From the IMG/VR virus record IMGVR_UViG_3300034198_008242, positions 1-49,652 of that record: a stretch of 49,652 bases of DNA. The stretch is one strand, 5' to 3'. How positions within the stretch are numbered: position 1 is the first letter of the stretch; each line of letters opens with the position of its first letter. The translations under genes and the position numbers were made by a program. Shown piece by piece: positions 32,271-41,432 of this stretch. The notes under the pieces are model-generated. The model was not told the origin of the DNA. It saw only the letters and a list, made by a program, of their open reading frames with translations, and searched no databases. This DNA comes from a virus.

Positions 32271-32683
32271 GATTCCTCAAATTCGACAGATACTTCCCAA
32301 ATGAACACTCCCGATTTTGGATCTCTCTTTGTGAGAGTCTCGTTATAACTTGTGACAAAAACAGTGAACTCCTCATACTTTCCATTTTCATAAAAAAATC
32401 TAAGTAAATGAGAACCATATGAATCACCAAAAAGAGATACCATAGTATCCCTCCCGGCATAACCATCAATAGTGCAGGTGCTGTCATCTGGAAGGTACGA
32501 CCAACTCATGCCAAAGGTATGCTTTACAGATTTTGTATATCTTTTCCTTGTACCATTAGCAAGCTCATTGGTAGCAAATCTTTCGTCCCGGTTCCTAGTT
32601 ACAGGAGTACGACCCTGATCTGTTAACTGAACATTATCAATCCATATTGCTGCCGGGAAGAATAAAGTATTTCCTGCGTTCAT
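32267..32683 (-). CDS. distal tail-like protein, 138 aa
   Basis: The gene lies directly after the tape measure and before the hub, the usual place of the distal tail protein, and overlaps both by 4 bases. The protein is beta-rich (FGMSWSYLPDDSTCTIDGYA; EEFTVFVTSYNETLTKRDPK; VFIWEVSVEFEES). Length 138 aa is short for a full Dit. No further motif supports it, so position is the main evidence. Confidence 0.6.
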   Translation of the reverse strand: MNAGNTLFFPAAIWIDNVQLTDQGRTPVTRNRDERFATNELANGTRKRYTKSVKHTFGMSWSYLPDDSTCTIDGYAGRDTMVSLFGDSYGSHLLRFFYENGKYEEFTVFVTSYNETLTKRDPKSGVFIWEVSVEFEES

Positions 32684-35600
32684 TTAACATCCCATCTATT
32701 ATTATAAGATGATATCACTCTTCTTTGCTGCCCCGCAACTTTGCGATCTCTGGAGACAGTCTTCATATTGTATTTACTTGCCATATCAGCGAACCACTGC
32801 TCTTCGCCAATAAACGTATCAACTGAAATATATGTATCTCCACCAGATACACTTTGTGCAGCGCTGTAAGACTTCATATCCATACTACCGGATGTCATCC
32901 TGCCTGCGCCTCTTGATGCGACTCCAAGAGCAGAACTCATTCCCATCTTAGAGGCTGCGGAAGCAAGATACGCCATATTGGACGCACGATATTTTGGATC
33001 AGTAGAAATGACAAACTCATCAAAGCCACCTTCAGCAAGATTTACCAGTGAACCTCCGGGTACAGCTTTAAAGTATCCGCCAGATGCAGCCCCAAAAATT
33101 CCTCCAAAGACGCCTCCGATGGCACCCCCAACGGCCTTAACTCCGGACTCCAGACCTGACGCAAGACTTCCGAGCACAGGAACATTTTTTATAGATGTCC
33201 ATATATCGCCCATGACACTGCTAAACATAGTCCAAAGGCCGCTGAAGATATTTGTTGCAAACTTAATCGGAGTGCTTAGTACGTTGCTAAATCCAGCCCA
33301 GCTTGCAAGCAAGCCAATAGGACCAAAGATCATTCCGAGGAAATTAGAGCCAATGCCATCAGTACTACTCTTTGCCCCTGCGAAATCTGTTCCATTTATA
33401 ACAGAGGCAGCAGTGATCATATCTTGTTGCATACCAGCAGTAGTCTTGGTAAAGTTTGTTGAAACTTCTCCGGTATTAAAGTTCATAATACCAGTCATAT
33501 TTCCGGACTCGTCCTCAATTGCAGAGCCAGTCTGGCCAAACTGATTGACCATTCCATTTGTAGTCTGAGTCCAAGTATTCCCGAGATCATCTGTATATAC
33601 AACAGTATCGGCTGCTATACCAGCAGCAGCAGTTCTGTAATTACCTTGAACTCCGGTGAATACTGCATCAACTTTCTGGCCTGCTCCACTCCATGCAGCC
33701 CCAGTTGCCTGAGCAGTCTTCTGAACTTCCTCAGTAATATCATACCCCTTCTTCTTGAACTCTTCAATAAGATTGGGAGTAATAGCGATATTTTTGTCAC
33801 GAAGTTCTTGTACAATCTGAGCATTAGTTTTCTTACTTGAGCCAGTAGAGTCAAAGAGTGACTTGATAAGTCCGCCAACACCTCCAATAAGGCCGCCAAG
33901 CGCTGCTCCAGCGACGGTGGATACAACTGGAATCGGAATGAAGCTTGCTATGGTTCCGCCTATAGCTGCGCCAGCCCCTGCTCCGCCAAGAATATTTGTA
34001 GCAAGACTTCCCTTATCTACGCCATTATCTTGGCTAACTTCGTTGGCAGTTTGTCTATCAACAGAAGCTTGCAATTCTTCTTTCGTAGGAACAGGAGTAA
34101 CGCCTCTAGGAGCACCGGCAAGGGTTTCTGCATCTCTAAGGAACTTATCTATTGCCTTTTGATCTCCCTTAGCAATAAGACCTTGGAAGATGTCAGTCAT
34201 CCTCTTCCCGCCCTCTGAATCAATATTACCTCTGAGGAAATCTTTTGAGGCTTGAACAATATCTGTCGCAAAATTGGCTGGAAGCGATTTAGCTCCGGAG
34301 CCTCCGCCAATATCAGTCATGCTTCCGTCACCCGGAACATCAGAAGCTTCGCTCTTCTTCATAAGAATCGTGACAGTAACAGGCTCAGCAAAAGCGGCCA
34401 TCCAGTCGGTCATTTGAGACTTACCGCTAGCAATAAACTCCTGAACAACATTCTTATTCGCCGTAAGGAAGACTTCCTTCATAATGTCCATAGCAGTCTG
34501 AGTCTTACCCGGCCAAGAATCAACTCCATTATCAAGAAGGACAGTATTAAGCTGATCCATCATTGTCTGAACACCCTCAACAGTTGCTGGGGTATACTGA
34601 GTTATAAGGTCAATCTGAGCTTCAATAGAAGTTTTGCGAGTTTGATAGATTTCTTCGGCAGCATCTTTTTCAGCATTAATTTGCTCTTTAAGATTATCTC
34701 TTTGCTCAGCAAGAAGATCTCTTCCTCTAGACTTCTCTAGATCTCCCATCTGCTTATTTGATTCAGCACCATTCACCTGCTGCTCAAGGTCCATAGTTCT
34801 TACATCATTAAATCTTCCCTCATAAATGGCCAGCAATCTATTCTTCGCATAATTAGCGTTATCAAGCTGGCGCTTCTGCATGATTTCTTTTTTCTTATTA
34901 AGATATTCTTCAGTCTTATAAAGCTTTTCTTCCGCTTTTTCTTGATCAGTAATGGCCTTGACTCTATCGTCAAAGATTTTCATTGCAATCTTATGAGAAG
35001 CCTCAAGGGCATCGGTGGCGCTCTTTTTGATGTCACCGATCTTTTTTTCCAAAACGCTCATTACCTGAGCAGCCCAATCTTGTGCCCATTCAGGAGCTTT
35101 AGAGCTAGCTGCTAAGCCTTCATTAACGCCATCACCAAGTATCTGACCGGCTGTGTTTGCATCCGGTTTAGCTTCCTTTGCTGCATCAATAGTGCCAGCA
35201 CCAAAAATACCAGATATTCCTTGACGATATGTTGCATCTAAGCTATCAATCCATCCAGCATTTCTGCCGAAAGCATCAAGATCGTCCTCCAAAGTTCTAA
35301 GACCAAGAGGATCGTCCAATTTCCCAAAACTAACTGTCTCAAAGAAACCAGCAATAGCTCCCATAACAGGACCCATCCATCCAATGGCTTTTTGAGCGAA
35401 CTGTTGTAGCATCATAAGGGCAGGTCTTACAAACTCGTAAACAATGGCCAGCGCAGCTTCAAATGCTCCGGAAAAATCTGTTTTAAACAATCTATAAATA
35501 ACAGCAACAACGTCTTTTACAATATAAGCAGTTCTTTCGAAGAAAGGCCACAACTTAGGAATAATAGCTGCAACAAACTCAATGGCTTTCGCTACACCAT

Positions 35601-38600
35601 CAAGTGCCATTGAAATAATATCTCCAACACCGCCAATAGTTGACCCTGCTTCTTCTGCCCCGCTTGCGCCAGTTCCAAGTTGTCCAAAAACGCCCTTCAT
35701 TTTTTCAACAATGCCAGAGATGGCTTCCTTAACTTTATTGAAGGCTTCTCCAACTTTTTTCAGAGAAGGTTCAATTTGCTTTCTAATCTGATCCCAGTTT
35801 TTCCCAAGACCCTTGAAGGCGACAACTAGCGTTAAGACTAAGCCAATAACTACTGAAATCAGTAAGCTGATCCAATTAAACTTCATGAAGCCATTTGCAA
35901 TTTTTCCAATCGCTCCGGCAGCGCCAGTCTTCTCAATTTGCATTGAGCCAGTCAAGAATCTGCCAACACCAGAAGCAGCGCCTTTTGCGTTTTCACCAAT
36001 CTTCTTGTAGTTTATAGCAGTTTTTGGATTAGGTGGAGGAGGAAGAGTCGCCAGTCTAGCCTTCTCGGCATCATTCAATCTTTGTACAACATTTGTCAAT
36101 CGCTCAAAAGGACCAACAGAAAGATCAATTTTCTTTGGCATTGCCGCGGTAGTTACTTCTCTTTGCTTATCAAGCCAAGCTAAGTGCTTAGCCTTACGAG
36201 CAAGCTCATCATAAGAATTAATATTTTCTTTAAGATGAGGAGACTTCCCGGCCATAGCAGGACCAAGGCCAGCAGCCTTATTAATCTTCGAAGCCTCAAC
36301 AGCAGCGCCAGCTTCAGCGGCATCTCCATAAGCAGCAAAAGGACCAAGGCCAGCCTTAGGATTTACACCCCCAGCGCCAGAGAGGGCTGAGGCCTTAGAA
36401 GTAGCAGCAGATTTAGTTGCAGCAGCAGTTTCCGCAGCAGCAGCTTGACCCATTGCAACAGTTTTTTCTTCAATAGCAACAATCGAAGCCTGAGTGGAGG
36501 CAGCAAGATCTTTTTCTGTTGTCGCCAATAATTCATTAGCAGCAGCAAGCTCTTTAGTCACAAGACTTTCCGTAACAATCTCAGGAGTCTTTCTTTCTTG
36601 CTCTGCCGCTTTTTCAAGATCAGTTAAAGCGCCTCGTTTTAATTTACGTTTTTCTTTACCTCTCAAAAGAGGAACCACTTTATCACCCATCCCAAGGAAC
36701 CCGCGAGATCCCTTGGGCATAAGTCCCGCTGCAACCTCCGGAGTTACTGTTCCCATTTTCGGAAGAACAAAACTTGCAACTCTAGTAAAGGCAGAGATGG
36801 CGTGTTTTGCTTGAGCAAAAATATAAATAATCGGGCCAATTGCAGCAAGAATACCTGCAAACCCAAGGATCATAATCTGGAAAGACTTAGGAGACTTCAT
36901 GAATGTATCTAGAAGTTTAACAAGTTTATCGCCCAATACAAGGAAGGCCGGAGTTATTGCAGCCCCAAGTTGAACTTTGATATCATCAAACGCTGCCCTC
37001 ATACGTTTGAGGGCTACGCTTGGATCTTTCTTAATTTCTTCAGAAGCTTTTTTGTATCTCTCCAGAGGTGTAACTGCAGCGCCAGCGGCAACTCCGGAAG
37101 CGACAAGGCCTCTGGCATAATCTGACGTAAGGTTGGCCGCTGAGAACGCGTTCCCATTTTCGTCCACCCCATCGCTGAGCATCTTAAGTTCTTTTCTGCC
37201 TCTCTCTACGTCAGTAAAGAAAGTTTGCATTCTAGCAGTCTGCCTATTTCCAAACATATCTCCAAGAGCCTTGGATGCGGCTTCCGGAGTCATACCTGCC
37301 AAATTTTTGCCCAAAGACATAATCTCAAGATCGGCTTTTTTTACTTGACCAGAAGCATCAAACAAAGAAAAACCCATCTCGGCAATTAAATCAGAAGATT
37401 TTTTCGTAGGGTTTACAAGACGTTGCAAAGAGAACTTCAAAGCGTGAGCAGCTTCGGTAGCTGGAATGCCAGCCTTATACATACCAGCAAGAGCAGCGGC
37501 TGTTCCACCAGCGCTAAAGCCCATCTGTTTCATAACAGGAGCGACTTCAGGGAAAGCCTGAGCAAGATCAGAAAGCTGCAAAGAAGTTTCATCAGCCACA
37601 GCGCTCATCTGAGCCATTAATTCGTTTGTTTTTGCAAGTCCTGCTTGAGTAGTATCCCCTCCAGCAAAAATAGCATTCATAGTTCTGAAAAAGTTCAGCG
37701 CTGTTGAAGTATCTGTTTCACCAACCATTGCAACTTCACTAACAGACTCAGCAAACTTCGCAATATTTTCTTCGCCATCAACGCCCAAGGCGGCAATATC
37801 TTTGAACAAAGCAGTTGCAGATTTTCTGCCAACACCAAACTCTCTAGACACCCCTCTAATTGACGTAGTAAGTTTGTCGTAATCTGCGCCAAACTCTGTG
37901 ACCTTCTTCAACTGAACCATCTCAGCAGAGACAGCCGCAAAGGACCTAACCGCCATAGTTCCAAGTCCGACAATGGGAAGCGTAATGCCCTCCATCATCT
38001 GACGACCCATCCACTGAGTATTCTTGGCCTGATTAGTCATTTGCTTACTAAGACCCTCAAGATTTCCCTGAAGGACCCTCAAGGTTGCATTAAACTTCTC
38101 AGCCTTGGTTGCAGGCTGCATGAAGGCAATGCCGCCCTCGCCAGTTACGGCGCGAAGACTATCTCTAGATGCTATACCGGATCTAGATGTGTCATCCAGA
38201 TCCCTGCGGAAATTTCGCATATTTTTCCGCAACATACCAAAAGATGTAGGATTTCCGACAACCGGAGTACCCACGGCTTCCATAACATCTTTATAAGCCT
38301 TAACGTCAGAAGCCTTAGCGCCAGTTTGAAGACCCACGGCAGAAGTTTTCTGAGCATTTTTAAGTTCTTTTTGAAGAGTTCGAACTTTTGCTGTTAAATT
38401 ATCTACAGAATTGCCAGCGGGAGCAGTTCCTTGAGCAGCGCTAGACGCAATTTTCGAAAACTCACTGGTAACAGCAGCAAGATCTTTTTTAAGCTTCTCA
38501 GTATTAATACTTTTAGAAAGCTGTTTATCTACAGAAACAAGTTGCTGTCCAAGAGATCTAAGGTCCTTAATGACATCCTGAATGCCCTCAGACACGCCTC

Positions 38601-38646
38601 TGACGTGAATAGTGCTTACTTCATCTTGTCCAGAACCTATAGCCAT
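32680..38646 (-). CDS. tape measure protein, 1988 aa
   Basis: The TP901-type core lies near residues 230-420 (FAAVSAEMVQLKKVTEFGAD; SVSEVAMVGETDTSTALNFF; LAGMYKAGIPATEAAHALKF). A membrane-like span follows near 925-948 (ISLLISVVIGLVLTLVVAF), a charged coiled region near 1225-1360 and a Gly/Ala-rich span near 1553-1600. The protein sets tail length and probably enters the envelope during DNA delivery. At about 1.5 angstrom per residue it predicts a tail near 300 nm (inference). No lysozyme or peptidase motif was noticed. Confidence 0.92.
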   Translation of the reverse strand: MAIGSGQDEVSTIHVRGVSEGIQDVIKDLRSLGQQLVSVDKQLSKSINTEKLKKDLAAVTSEFSKIASSAAQGTAPAGNSVDNLTAKVRTLQKELKNAQKTSAVGLQTGAKASDVKAYKDVMEAVGTPVVGNPTSFGMLRKNMRNFRRDLDDTSRSGIASRDSLRAVTGEGGIAFMQPATKAEKFNATLRVLQGNLEGLSKQMTNQAKNTQWMGRQMMEGITLPIVGLGTMAVRSFAAVSAEMVQLKKVTEFGADYDKLTTSIRGVSREFGVGRKSATALFKDIAALGVDGEENIAKFAESVSEVAMVGETDTSTALNFFRTMNAIFAGGDTTQAGLAKTNELMAQMSAVADETSLQLSDLAQAFPEVAPVMKQMGFSAGGTAAALAGMYKAGIPATEAAHALKFSLQRLVNPTKKSSDLIAEMGFSLFDASGQVKKADLEIMSLGKNLAGMTPEAASKALGDMFGNRQTARMQTFFTDVERGRKELKMLSDGVDENGNAFSAANLTSDYARGLVASGVAAGAAVTPLERYKKASEEIKKDPSVALKRMRAAFDDIKVQLGAAITPAFLVLGDKLVKLLDTFMKSPKSFQIMILGFAGILAAIGPIIYIFAQAKHAISAFTRVASFVLPKMGTVTPEVAAGLMPKGSRGFLGMGDKVVPLLRGKEKRKLKRGALTDLEKAAEQERKTPEIVTESLVTKELAAANELLATTEKDLAASTQASIVAIEEKTVAMGQAAAAETAAATKSAATSKASALSGAGGVNPKAGLGPFAAYGDAAEAGAAVEASKINKAAGLGPAMAGKSPHLKENINSYDELARKAKHLAWLDKQREVTTAAMPKKIDLSVGPFERLTNVVQRLNDAEKARLATLPPPPNPKTAINYKKIGENAKGAASGVGRFLTGSMQIEKTGAAGAIGKIANGFMKFNWISLLISVVIGLVLTLVVAFKGLGKNWDQIRKQIEPSLKKVGEAFNKVKEAISGIVEKMKGVFGQLGTGASGAEEAGSTIGGVGDIISMALDGVAKAIEFVAAIIPKLWPFFERTAYIVKDVVAVIYRLFKTDFSGAFEAALAIVYEFVRPALMMLQQFAQKAIGWMGPVMGAIAGFFETVSFGKLDDPLGLRTLEDDLDAFGRNAGWIDSLDATYRQGISGIFGAGTIDAAKEAKPDANTAGQILGDGVNEGLAASSKAPEWAQDWAAQVMSVLEKKIGDIKKSATDALEASHKIAMKIFDDRVKAITDQEKAEEKLYKTEEYLNKKKEIMQKRQLDNANYAKNRLLAIYEGRFNDVRTMDLEQQVNGAESNKQMGDLEKSRGRDLLAEQRDNLKEQINAEKDAAEEIYQTRKTSIEAQIDLITQYTPATVEGVQTMMDQLNTVLLDNGVDSWPGKTQTAMDIMKEVFLTANKNVVQEFIASGKSQMTDWMAAFAEPVTVTILMKKSEASDVPGDGSMTDIGGGSGAKSLPANFATDIVQASKDFLRGNIDSEGGKRMTDIFQGLIAKGDQKAIDKFLRDAETLAGAPRGVTPVPTKEELQASVDRQTANEVSQDNGVDKGSLATNILGGAGAGAAIGGTIASFIPIPVVSTVAGAALGGLIGGVGGLIKSLFDSTGSSKKTNAQIVQELRDKNIAITPNLIEEFKKKGYDITEEVQKTAQATGAAWSGAGQKVDAVFTGVQGNYRTAAAGIAADTVVYTDDLGNTWTQTTNGMVNQFGQTGSAIEDESGNMTGIMNFNTGEVSTNFTKTTAGMQQDMITAASVINGTDFAGAKSSTDGIGSNFLGMIFGPIGLLASWAGFSNVLSTPIKFATNIFSGLWTMFSSVMGDIWTSIKNVPVLGSLASGLESGVKAVGGAIGGVFGGIFGAASGGYFKAVPGGSLVNLAEGGFDEFVISTDPKYRASNMAYLASAASKMGMSSALGVASRGAGRMTSGSMDMKSYSAAQSVSGGDTYISVDTFIGEEQWFADMASKYNMKTVSRDRKVAGQQRRVISSYNNRWDVK

Positions 38647-38673
38647 ATCTCACACTCACAAAATCCTGATGGA

Positions 38674-39087
38674 TTACTGCTCAGACTCAATTATAGAATA
38701 ACCTAGATTTATAGGCAACTTTTGAACTTCATTTTCACCAAAAGCCGGAGTAACTTCCCCGCCAACTCTCGGGTCAGCAAGAGCAAGGGGGACGTACTCA
38801 CGATTCTCAGTTTTCTTCTCATCTGAATCCGAATAAACGTGCTGGATCGCAGACTCAATCTCTCCGGTGTCACCACCGAATGCCGAAGCCATAGTTCTCA
38901 TGAAACGCTGCTGTCTTTCAGAAGTCATTTCATAGAGAACAATAAGTTCATCTAAAGAAAGAGATTCCTCAAGATCAAGGAAATTTTTCCATGAACCACA
39001 TTCACAAAAAACTTCTTGCTCAAGTAATGTTAGAGGGATATCGTCAATAGTGACATCATCGCCACCACTGCCTCCCCCGCCTATGCG
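38674..39087 (-). CDS. tail assembly chaperone C-terminal part (frameshift product)
   Basis: This frame has no start of its own near its beginning but continues the upstream chaperone after a -1 slip at CCCAAAC: the next codons give RIGGGGSGGDDVTIDDIPLT and it stays open to 38674. A Gly-rich linker is usual at such joints. It contains FCECGSW and a helical C-terminus (MTSERQQRFMRTMASAFGG). The fused form should chaperone the tape measure, encoded next. An internal ATG at 38928 gives an 84-aa alternative. Confidence 0.82.
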   Translation of the reverse strand, partial: RIGGGGSGGDDVTIDDIPLTLLEQEVFCECGSWKNFLDLEESLSLDELIVLYEMTSERQQRFMRTMASAFGGDTGEIESAIQHVYSDSDEKKTENREYVPLALADPRVGGEVTPAFGENEVQKLPINLGYSIIESEQ

Positions 39088-39377
39088 TTTGGGTCAGTCC
39101 CCATTGCAGCGGTAATAAGCTGATTGAATGATCTAACATCAAGAAGATCCTCAACGGCCTCTGGGTCTGCTGCGATCTCCGGCTCAATAGCCTCAAGAAT
39201 AACCTGAGCAGCCTCAACCATGAGGTCAACTGAACGATCATCATTCTCAGATGTTTCCATTTCCTTCATAACTGAATTCAGCTTTCTAAGCTGACGCAGG
39301 GAAACGGGATAAATTGTCCGTGTCTTGTCTGTAAAAACGACTTCAACTCCCGGACGAATATTGTTAACTTTAGCCAT
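39081..39377 (-). CDS. tail assembly chaperone, short form
   Basis: The product (98 aa) reads MAKVNNIRPGVEVVFTDKTR, then helical regions, and ends GTDPNA at 39081. Its place between major tail protein and tape measure, and the slippery site at its end, identify it as the lambda gpG-type chaperone. GGAGTGAGATT precedes the ATG at 39377. A hairpin and an extended -10 promoter lie just upstream. Confidence 0.85.
   Translation of the reverse strand: MAKVNNIRPGVEVVFTDKTRTIYPVSLRQLRKLNSVMKEMETSENDDRSVDLMVEAAQVILEAIEPEIAADPEAVEDLLDVRSFNQLITAAMGTDPNA
39087..39093 (-). other. -1 programmed frameshift slippery site CCCAAAC
   Basis: In frame 0 the codons are C-CCA-AAC, the canonical X-XXY-YYZ heptamer, followed by GCA and the stop TAG at 39081-39083. 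A -1 slip enters a frame that is open for 137 codons to 38674. This is the standard joint between tail assembly chaperone forms. Confidence 0.85.
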
Positions 39378-39404
39378 AATCTCACTCCTATAAGGTCAAA
39401 GCAT

Positions 39405-39413
39405 ATTATAGCA
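39405..39413 (-). promoter_or_regulatory. extended -10 promoter behind a hairpin
   Basis: TGC-TATAAT on the minus strand starts right after the hairpin at 39414-39441, so its -35 region is the stem itself and has no match. The extension may suffice. It would give a leader of about 21 bases with GGAGTGAG for the chaperone genes and tape measure. Confidence 0.5.
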
Positions 39414-39441
39414 CAAAGGGGCGAGTTTCCTCGCCCCTTTG
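39414..39441 (-). terminator. 12-bp hairpin after the major tail gene
   Basis: CAAAGGGGCGAG pairs perfectly with CTCGCCCCTTTG around a tetraloop that is GAAA on the minus strand. It follows the major tail gene stop by 25 bases. No T-run follows; it may limit read-through from the abundant capsid/tail mRNA or protect its 3' end. Confidence 0.75.
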
Positions 39442-39466
39442 CTACAATATTAAGTTTTAAAGTCAA

Positions 39467-40012
39467 TCAGAGTTGATCAACAATGGTACCGTACTCTTGA
39501 CCAGTTGCAGAAGGGTCAGGGAGAATACGGAAGTCAACGGGGTATGCTACGTTCTCAGCACGCTTCAGCATATGTGAACTTGAGCTATACTGCATAACTC
39601 GGTTACAGTTGTAAGTACGAGTCTTATTTACAGTACCGGAAGTTCCGGGTGCAAGACCGACAATCTTAAGCGCACGCTCAACAGGATAAACAGGCTGGAT
39701 GCCCATACGGAGGGTCTTTGTAGAACCACCGTATGAAAGATCTGATTCAGCGCCAGTAGTCTGAAGATTCCAAGAGTAAGCAAGATTCTCAAGCGTTGCT
39801 TCAGCAAGCTTTGTCTTAACCGAAACCTTGATCTTTGAAACGATTACGCGTGCAGCGTCACCGAACTGATCGATTTCGATATCAACCATATCTGGCTCCC
39901 AAGCGATTTCAGCGCCGTCCTGAGTTGCGCCAATATCGGAGACAGTTGCTAGAGTGGCACCAATTGAGATGATACCTTCACCCGTGATAATATTTGAAAA
40001 TGTTACAGCCAT
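39467..40012 (-). CDS. major tail (tube) protein
   Basis: The protein starts MAVTFSNIITGEGIISIGA and is beta-rich through (AARVIVSKIKVSVKTKLAEA; GGSTKTLRMGIQPVYPVERA). At 181 aa and directly ahead of the chaperone pair, it is best read as the tail tube subunit. AGGAGGAAAGAA is a strong ribosome binding site, fitting high expression, and a hairpin follows the stop. Confidence 0.82.
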   Translation of the reverse strand: MAVTFSNIITGEGIISIGATLATVSDIGATQDGAEIAWEPDMVDIEIDQFGDAARVIVSKIKVSVKTKLAEATLENLAYSWNLQTTGAESDLSYGGSTKTLRMGIQPVYPVERALKIVGLAPGTSGTVNKTRTYNCNRVMQYSSSSHMLKRAENVAYPVDFRILPDPSATGQEYGTIVDQL

Positions 40013-40028
40013 TTCTTTCCTCCTATTC

Positions 40029-40220
40029 CTATTCTAGAATAAATAAATTTTTACCTTTTTTGGTTCTTCTCTTTGCGAGTTTCATCGCATGATCGAACTC
40101 AACTTCATCAGAGCGGCCACCAATCCCTTTGGATTTTTGCCACTCAAACTCATAGACCTTATTTTTAAATCTCACTATCTTGCCAGAGCCTTTGCCAATA
40201 TAGGTTATTGCTCTATACAT
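40029..40220 (-). CDS. small basic protein, 63 aa
   Basis: The product (MYRAITYIGKGSGKIVRFKN; AMKLAKRRTKKGKNLFILE) is small and basic, with an SH3-like strand order at its start. It lies between tail terminator and tube genes. GGAAGTTATCCT precedes the ATG. Many phages keep a small unknown protein here; function not assignable. Confidence 0.6.
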   Translation of the reverse strand: MYRAITYIGKGSGKIVRFKNKVYEFEWQKSKGIGGRSDEVEFDHAMKLAKRRTKKGKNLFILE

Positions 40221-40249
40221 AGGATAACTTCCATTTTCTTATAAAGCAA

Positions 40250-40657
40250 TTATATCTCAAGATATCCAACCTCAAAAGACCTGACAATACTTGCAAATCC
40301 CTCACGCTCTAGTGCCGAAAACATCCCGCCATTTGCCATTCTGCACCAGCAGAGTCGATAAACTGGAGAGATCATTCTGGCCTTAATTGGGGATATTCCA
40401 TCGCCAACGTGAAGAAAATTTTCAATAACCTTGGCAATGTCTTTAGCTCGGCTAAGATCTGTATCGTAAACGTAATACGTCAAAGCAGACTCTCTAAGCC
40501 AGAACTGTTCAGAGTTTCTAGTAGATGTTGACTCTTCCCAAACTACAAAGGGAGCAGGAGAATCCCTATACCCCGCCAAAGGAGTAATAGACATTCCATC
40601 ATATCCATGATCGGAGAAATATGACTGCAAAGCCGGATTTATATCTACGCCTATCAC
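40250..40657 (-). CDS. tail terminator-like protein, 135 aa
   Basis: The N-terminus (DINPALQSYFSDHGYDGMSI) and central strand/helix region (LTYYVYDTDLSRAKDIAKVI; ENFL) match the fold of tail terminators, which close the tail after assembly. Gene order (stopper, completion, terminator, tube) supports it. The sequence similarity I can see is weak, so position is the main reason. Confidence 0.62.
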   Translation of the reverse strand: MIGVDINPALQSYFSDHGYDGMSITPLAGYRDSPAPFVVWEESTSTRNSEQFWLRESALTYYVYDTDLSRAKDIAKVIENFLHVGDGISPIKARMISPVYRLCWCRMANGGMFSALEREGFASIVRSFEVGYLEI

Positions 40658-41058
40658 AATGACCTCGCAATCATCTTTGCATGAGCCAAAGCAGTTTTCA
40701 CTGCCTGATCAATCTCAGGTTTAAGTGCTTTGGTTCCGGGATGTGAGGCTGACCTAGCGAAATTGTCATTGCCTACTGGCATAGGCTCTGGAGAAGTGAT
40801 CGAATGTCCCTTCGTCCCGTAATATATATATTGTCCAACTGCATCTTTTGTCTTTACGCAGATCTTTAAGCCTCTTGTATCTGACTCAACTACCACAACA
40901 AAGTGCTTTGCTTTATCTCCAATAGCTTCCTGCAAATTATTCATAATAGAATTCTTGACAGTAAACGCAAGTTGAGTTTTTTTAACATTTATACGAGTTC
41001 TTTGATTATCAACTCTTTGTGCAATTGTGTCCGCAGCCTTAATATTATCGATACTCAT
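40654..41058 (-). CDS. HK97 gp10-like tail completion protein
   Basis: The segment VGQYIYYGTKGHSI and the later FARSASHPGTKA (glycine-rich turn plus HPG-type motif) are the hallmarks of HK97 gp10-like proteins. A helix-rich N-terminus and a closing helix (PEIDQAVKTALAHAKMIARS) complete it. It overlaps the flanking genes by 4 bases each. Role: connecting head completion to tail. Confidence 0.75.
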   Translation of the reverse strand: MSIDNIKAADTIAQRVDNQRTRINVKKTQLAFTVKNSIMNNLQEAIGDKAKHFVVVVESDTRGLKICVKTKDAVGQYIYYGTKGHSITSPEPMPVGNDNFARSASHPGTKALKPEIDQAVKTALAHAKMIARSL

Positions 41059-41432
41059 GGCTCAATCACCGTCTTAACCTTGACTTGAATATGCTGAATC
41101 TGTCCGCTAAGCGAAACATTCTTGTCAATCTGAATTACCTGCATATACCGAGAGTCTATTATATTATCGCCAACAATTGTTCTAAGGTTTTTAAATCTTG
41201 TTGAGTAACTTATGTCAGCGTCGTGTGGAAAGAAGATTGTATAATAGTCGGCCTCTTCTACCGTAGGAGACACTCGGATCGCTGTAGAGGACCCTGAGGG
41301 CACATAGGAGCAAACCTGAGAGCTAGTCTCAAGGTTCCAAGAAGCCTTATTTTGACCCATATCATTTTTGGTCGTCACTCTGCTATAAAGATCAACCCGG
41401 TGGCTTAATCTAATAAAAGATTTATTAATAGA
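41055..41432 (-). CDS. head-tail stopper-like protein, 125 aa
   Basis: ATG at 41432 overlaps the adaptor stop by 8 bases; an in-frame ATG 48 bases earlier would lie in the adaptor gene. The protein (FIRLSHRVDLYSRVTTKNDM then GQNKASW) has the beta-barrel pattern of phage_H_T_join / SPP1 gp16-type stoppers, with DLYSRV as its typical strand. Gene order fits. The stopper closes the portal channel after packaging. Confidence 0.75.
   Translation of the reverse strand, partial: SINKSFIRLSHRVDLYSRVTTKNDMGQNKASWNLETSSQVCSYVPSGSSTAIRVSPTVEEADYYTIFFPHDADISYSTRFKNLRTIVGDNIIDSRYMQVIQIDKNVSLSGQIQHIQVKVKTVIEP

Noticed and set aside
32978-33544. Plus-strand frame of 188 codons opposite the tape measure
   Set aside because: It is Pro/Ser-rich, typical of the complement of Gly/Ala-rich coding DNA, and no plus-strand gene is credible anywhere in the window.
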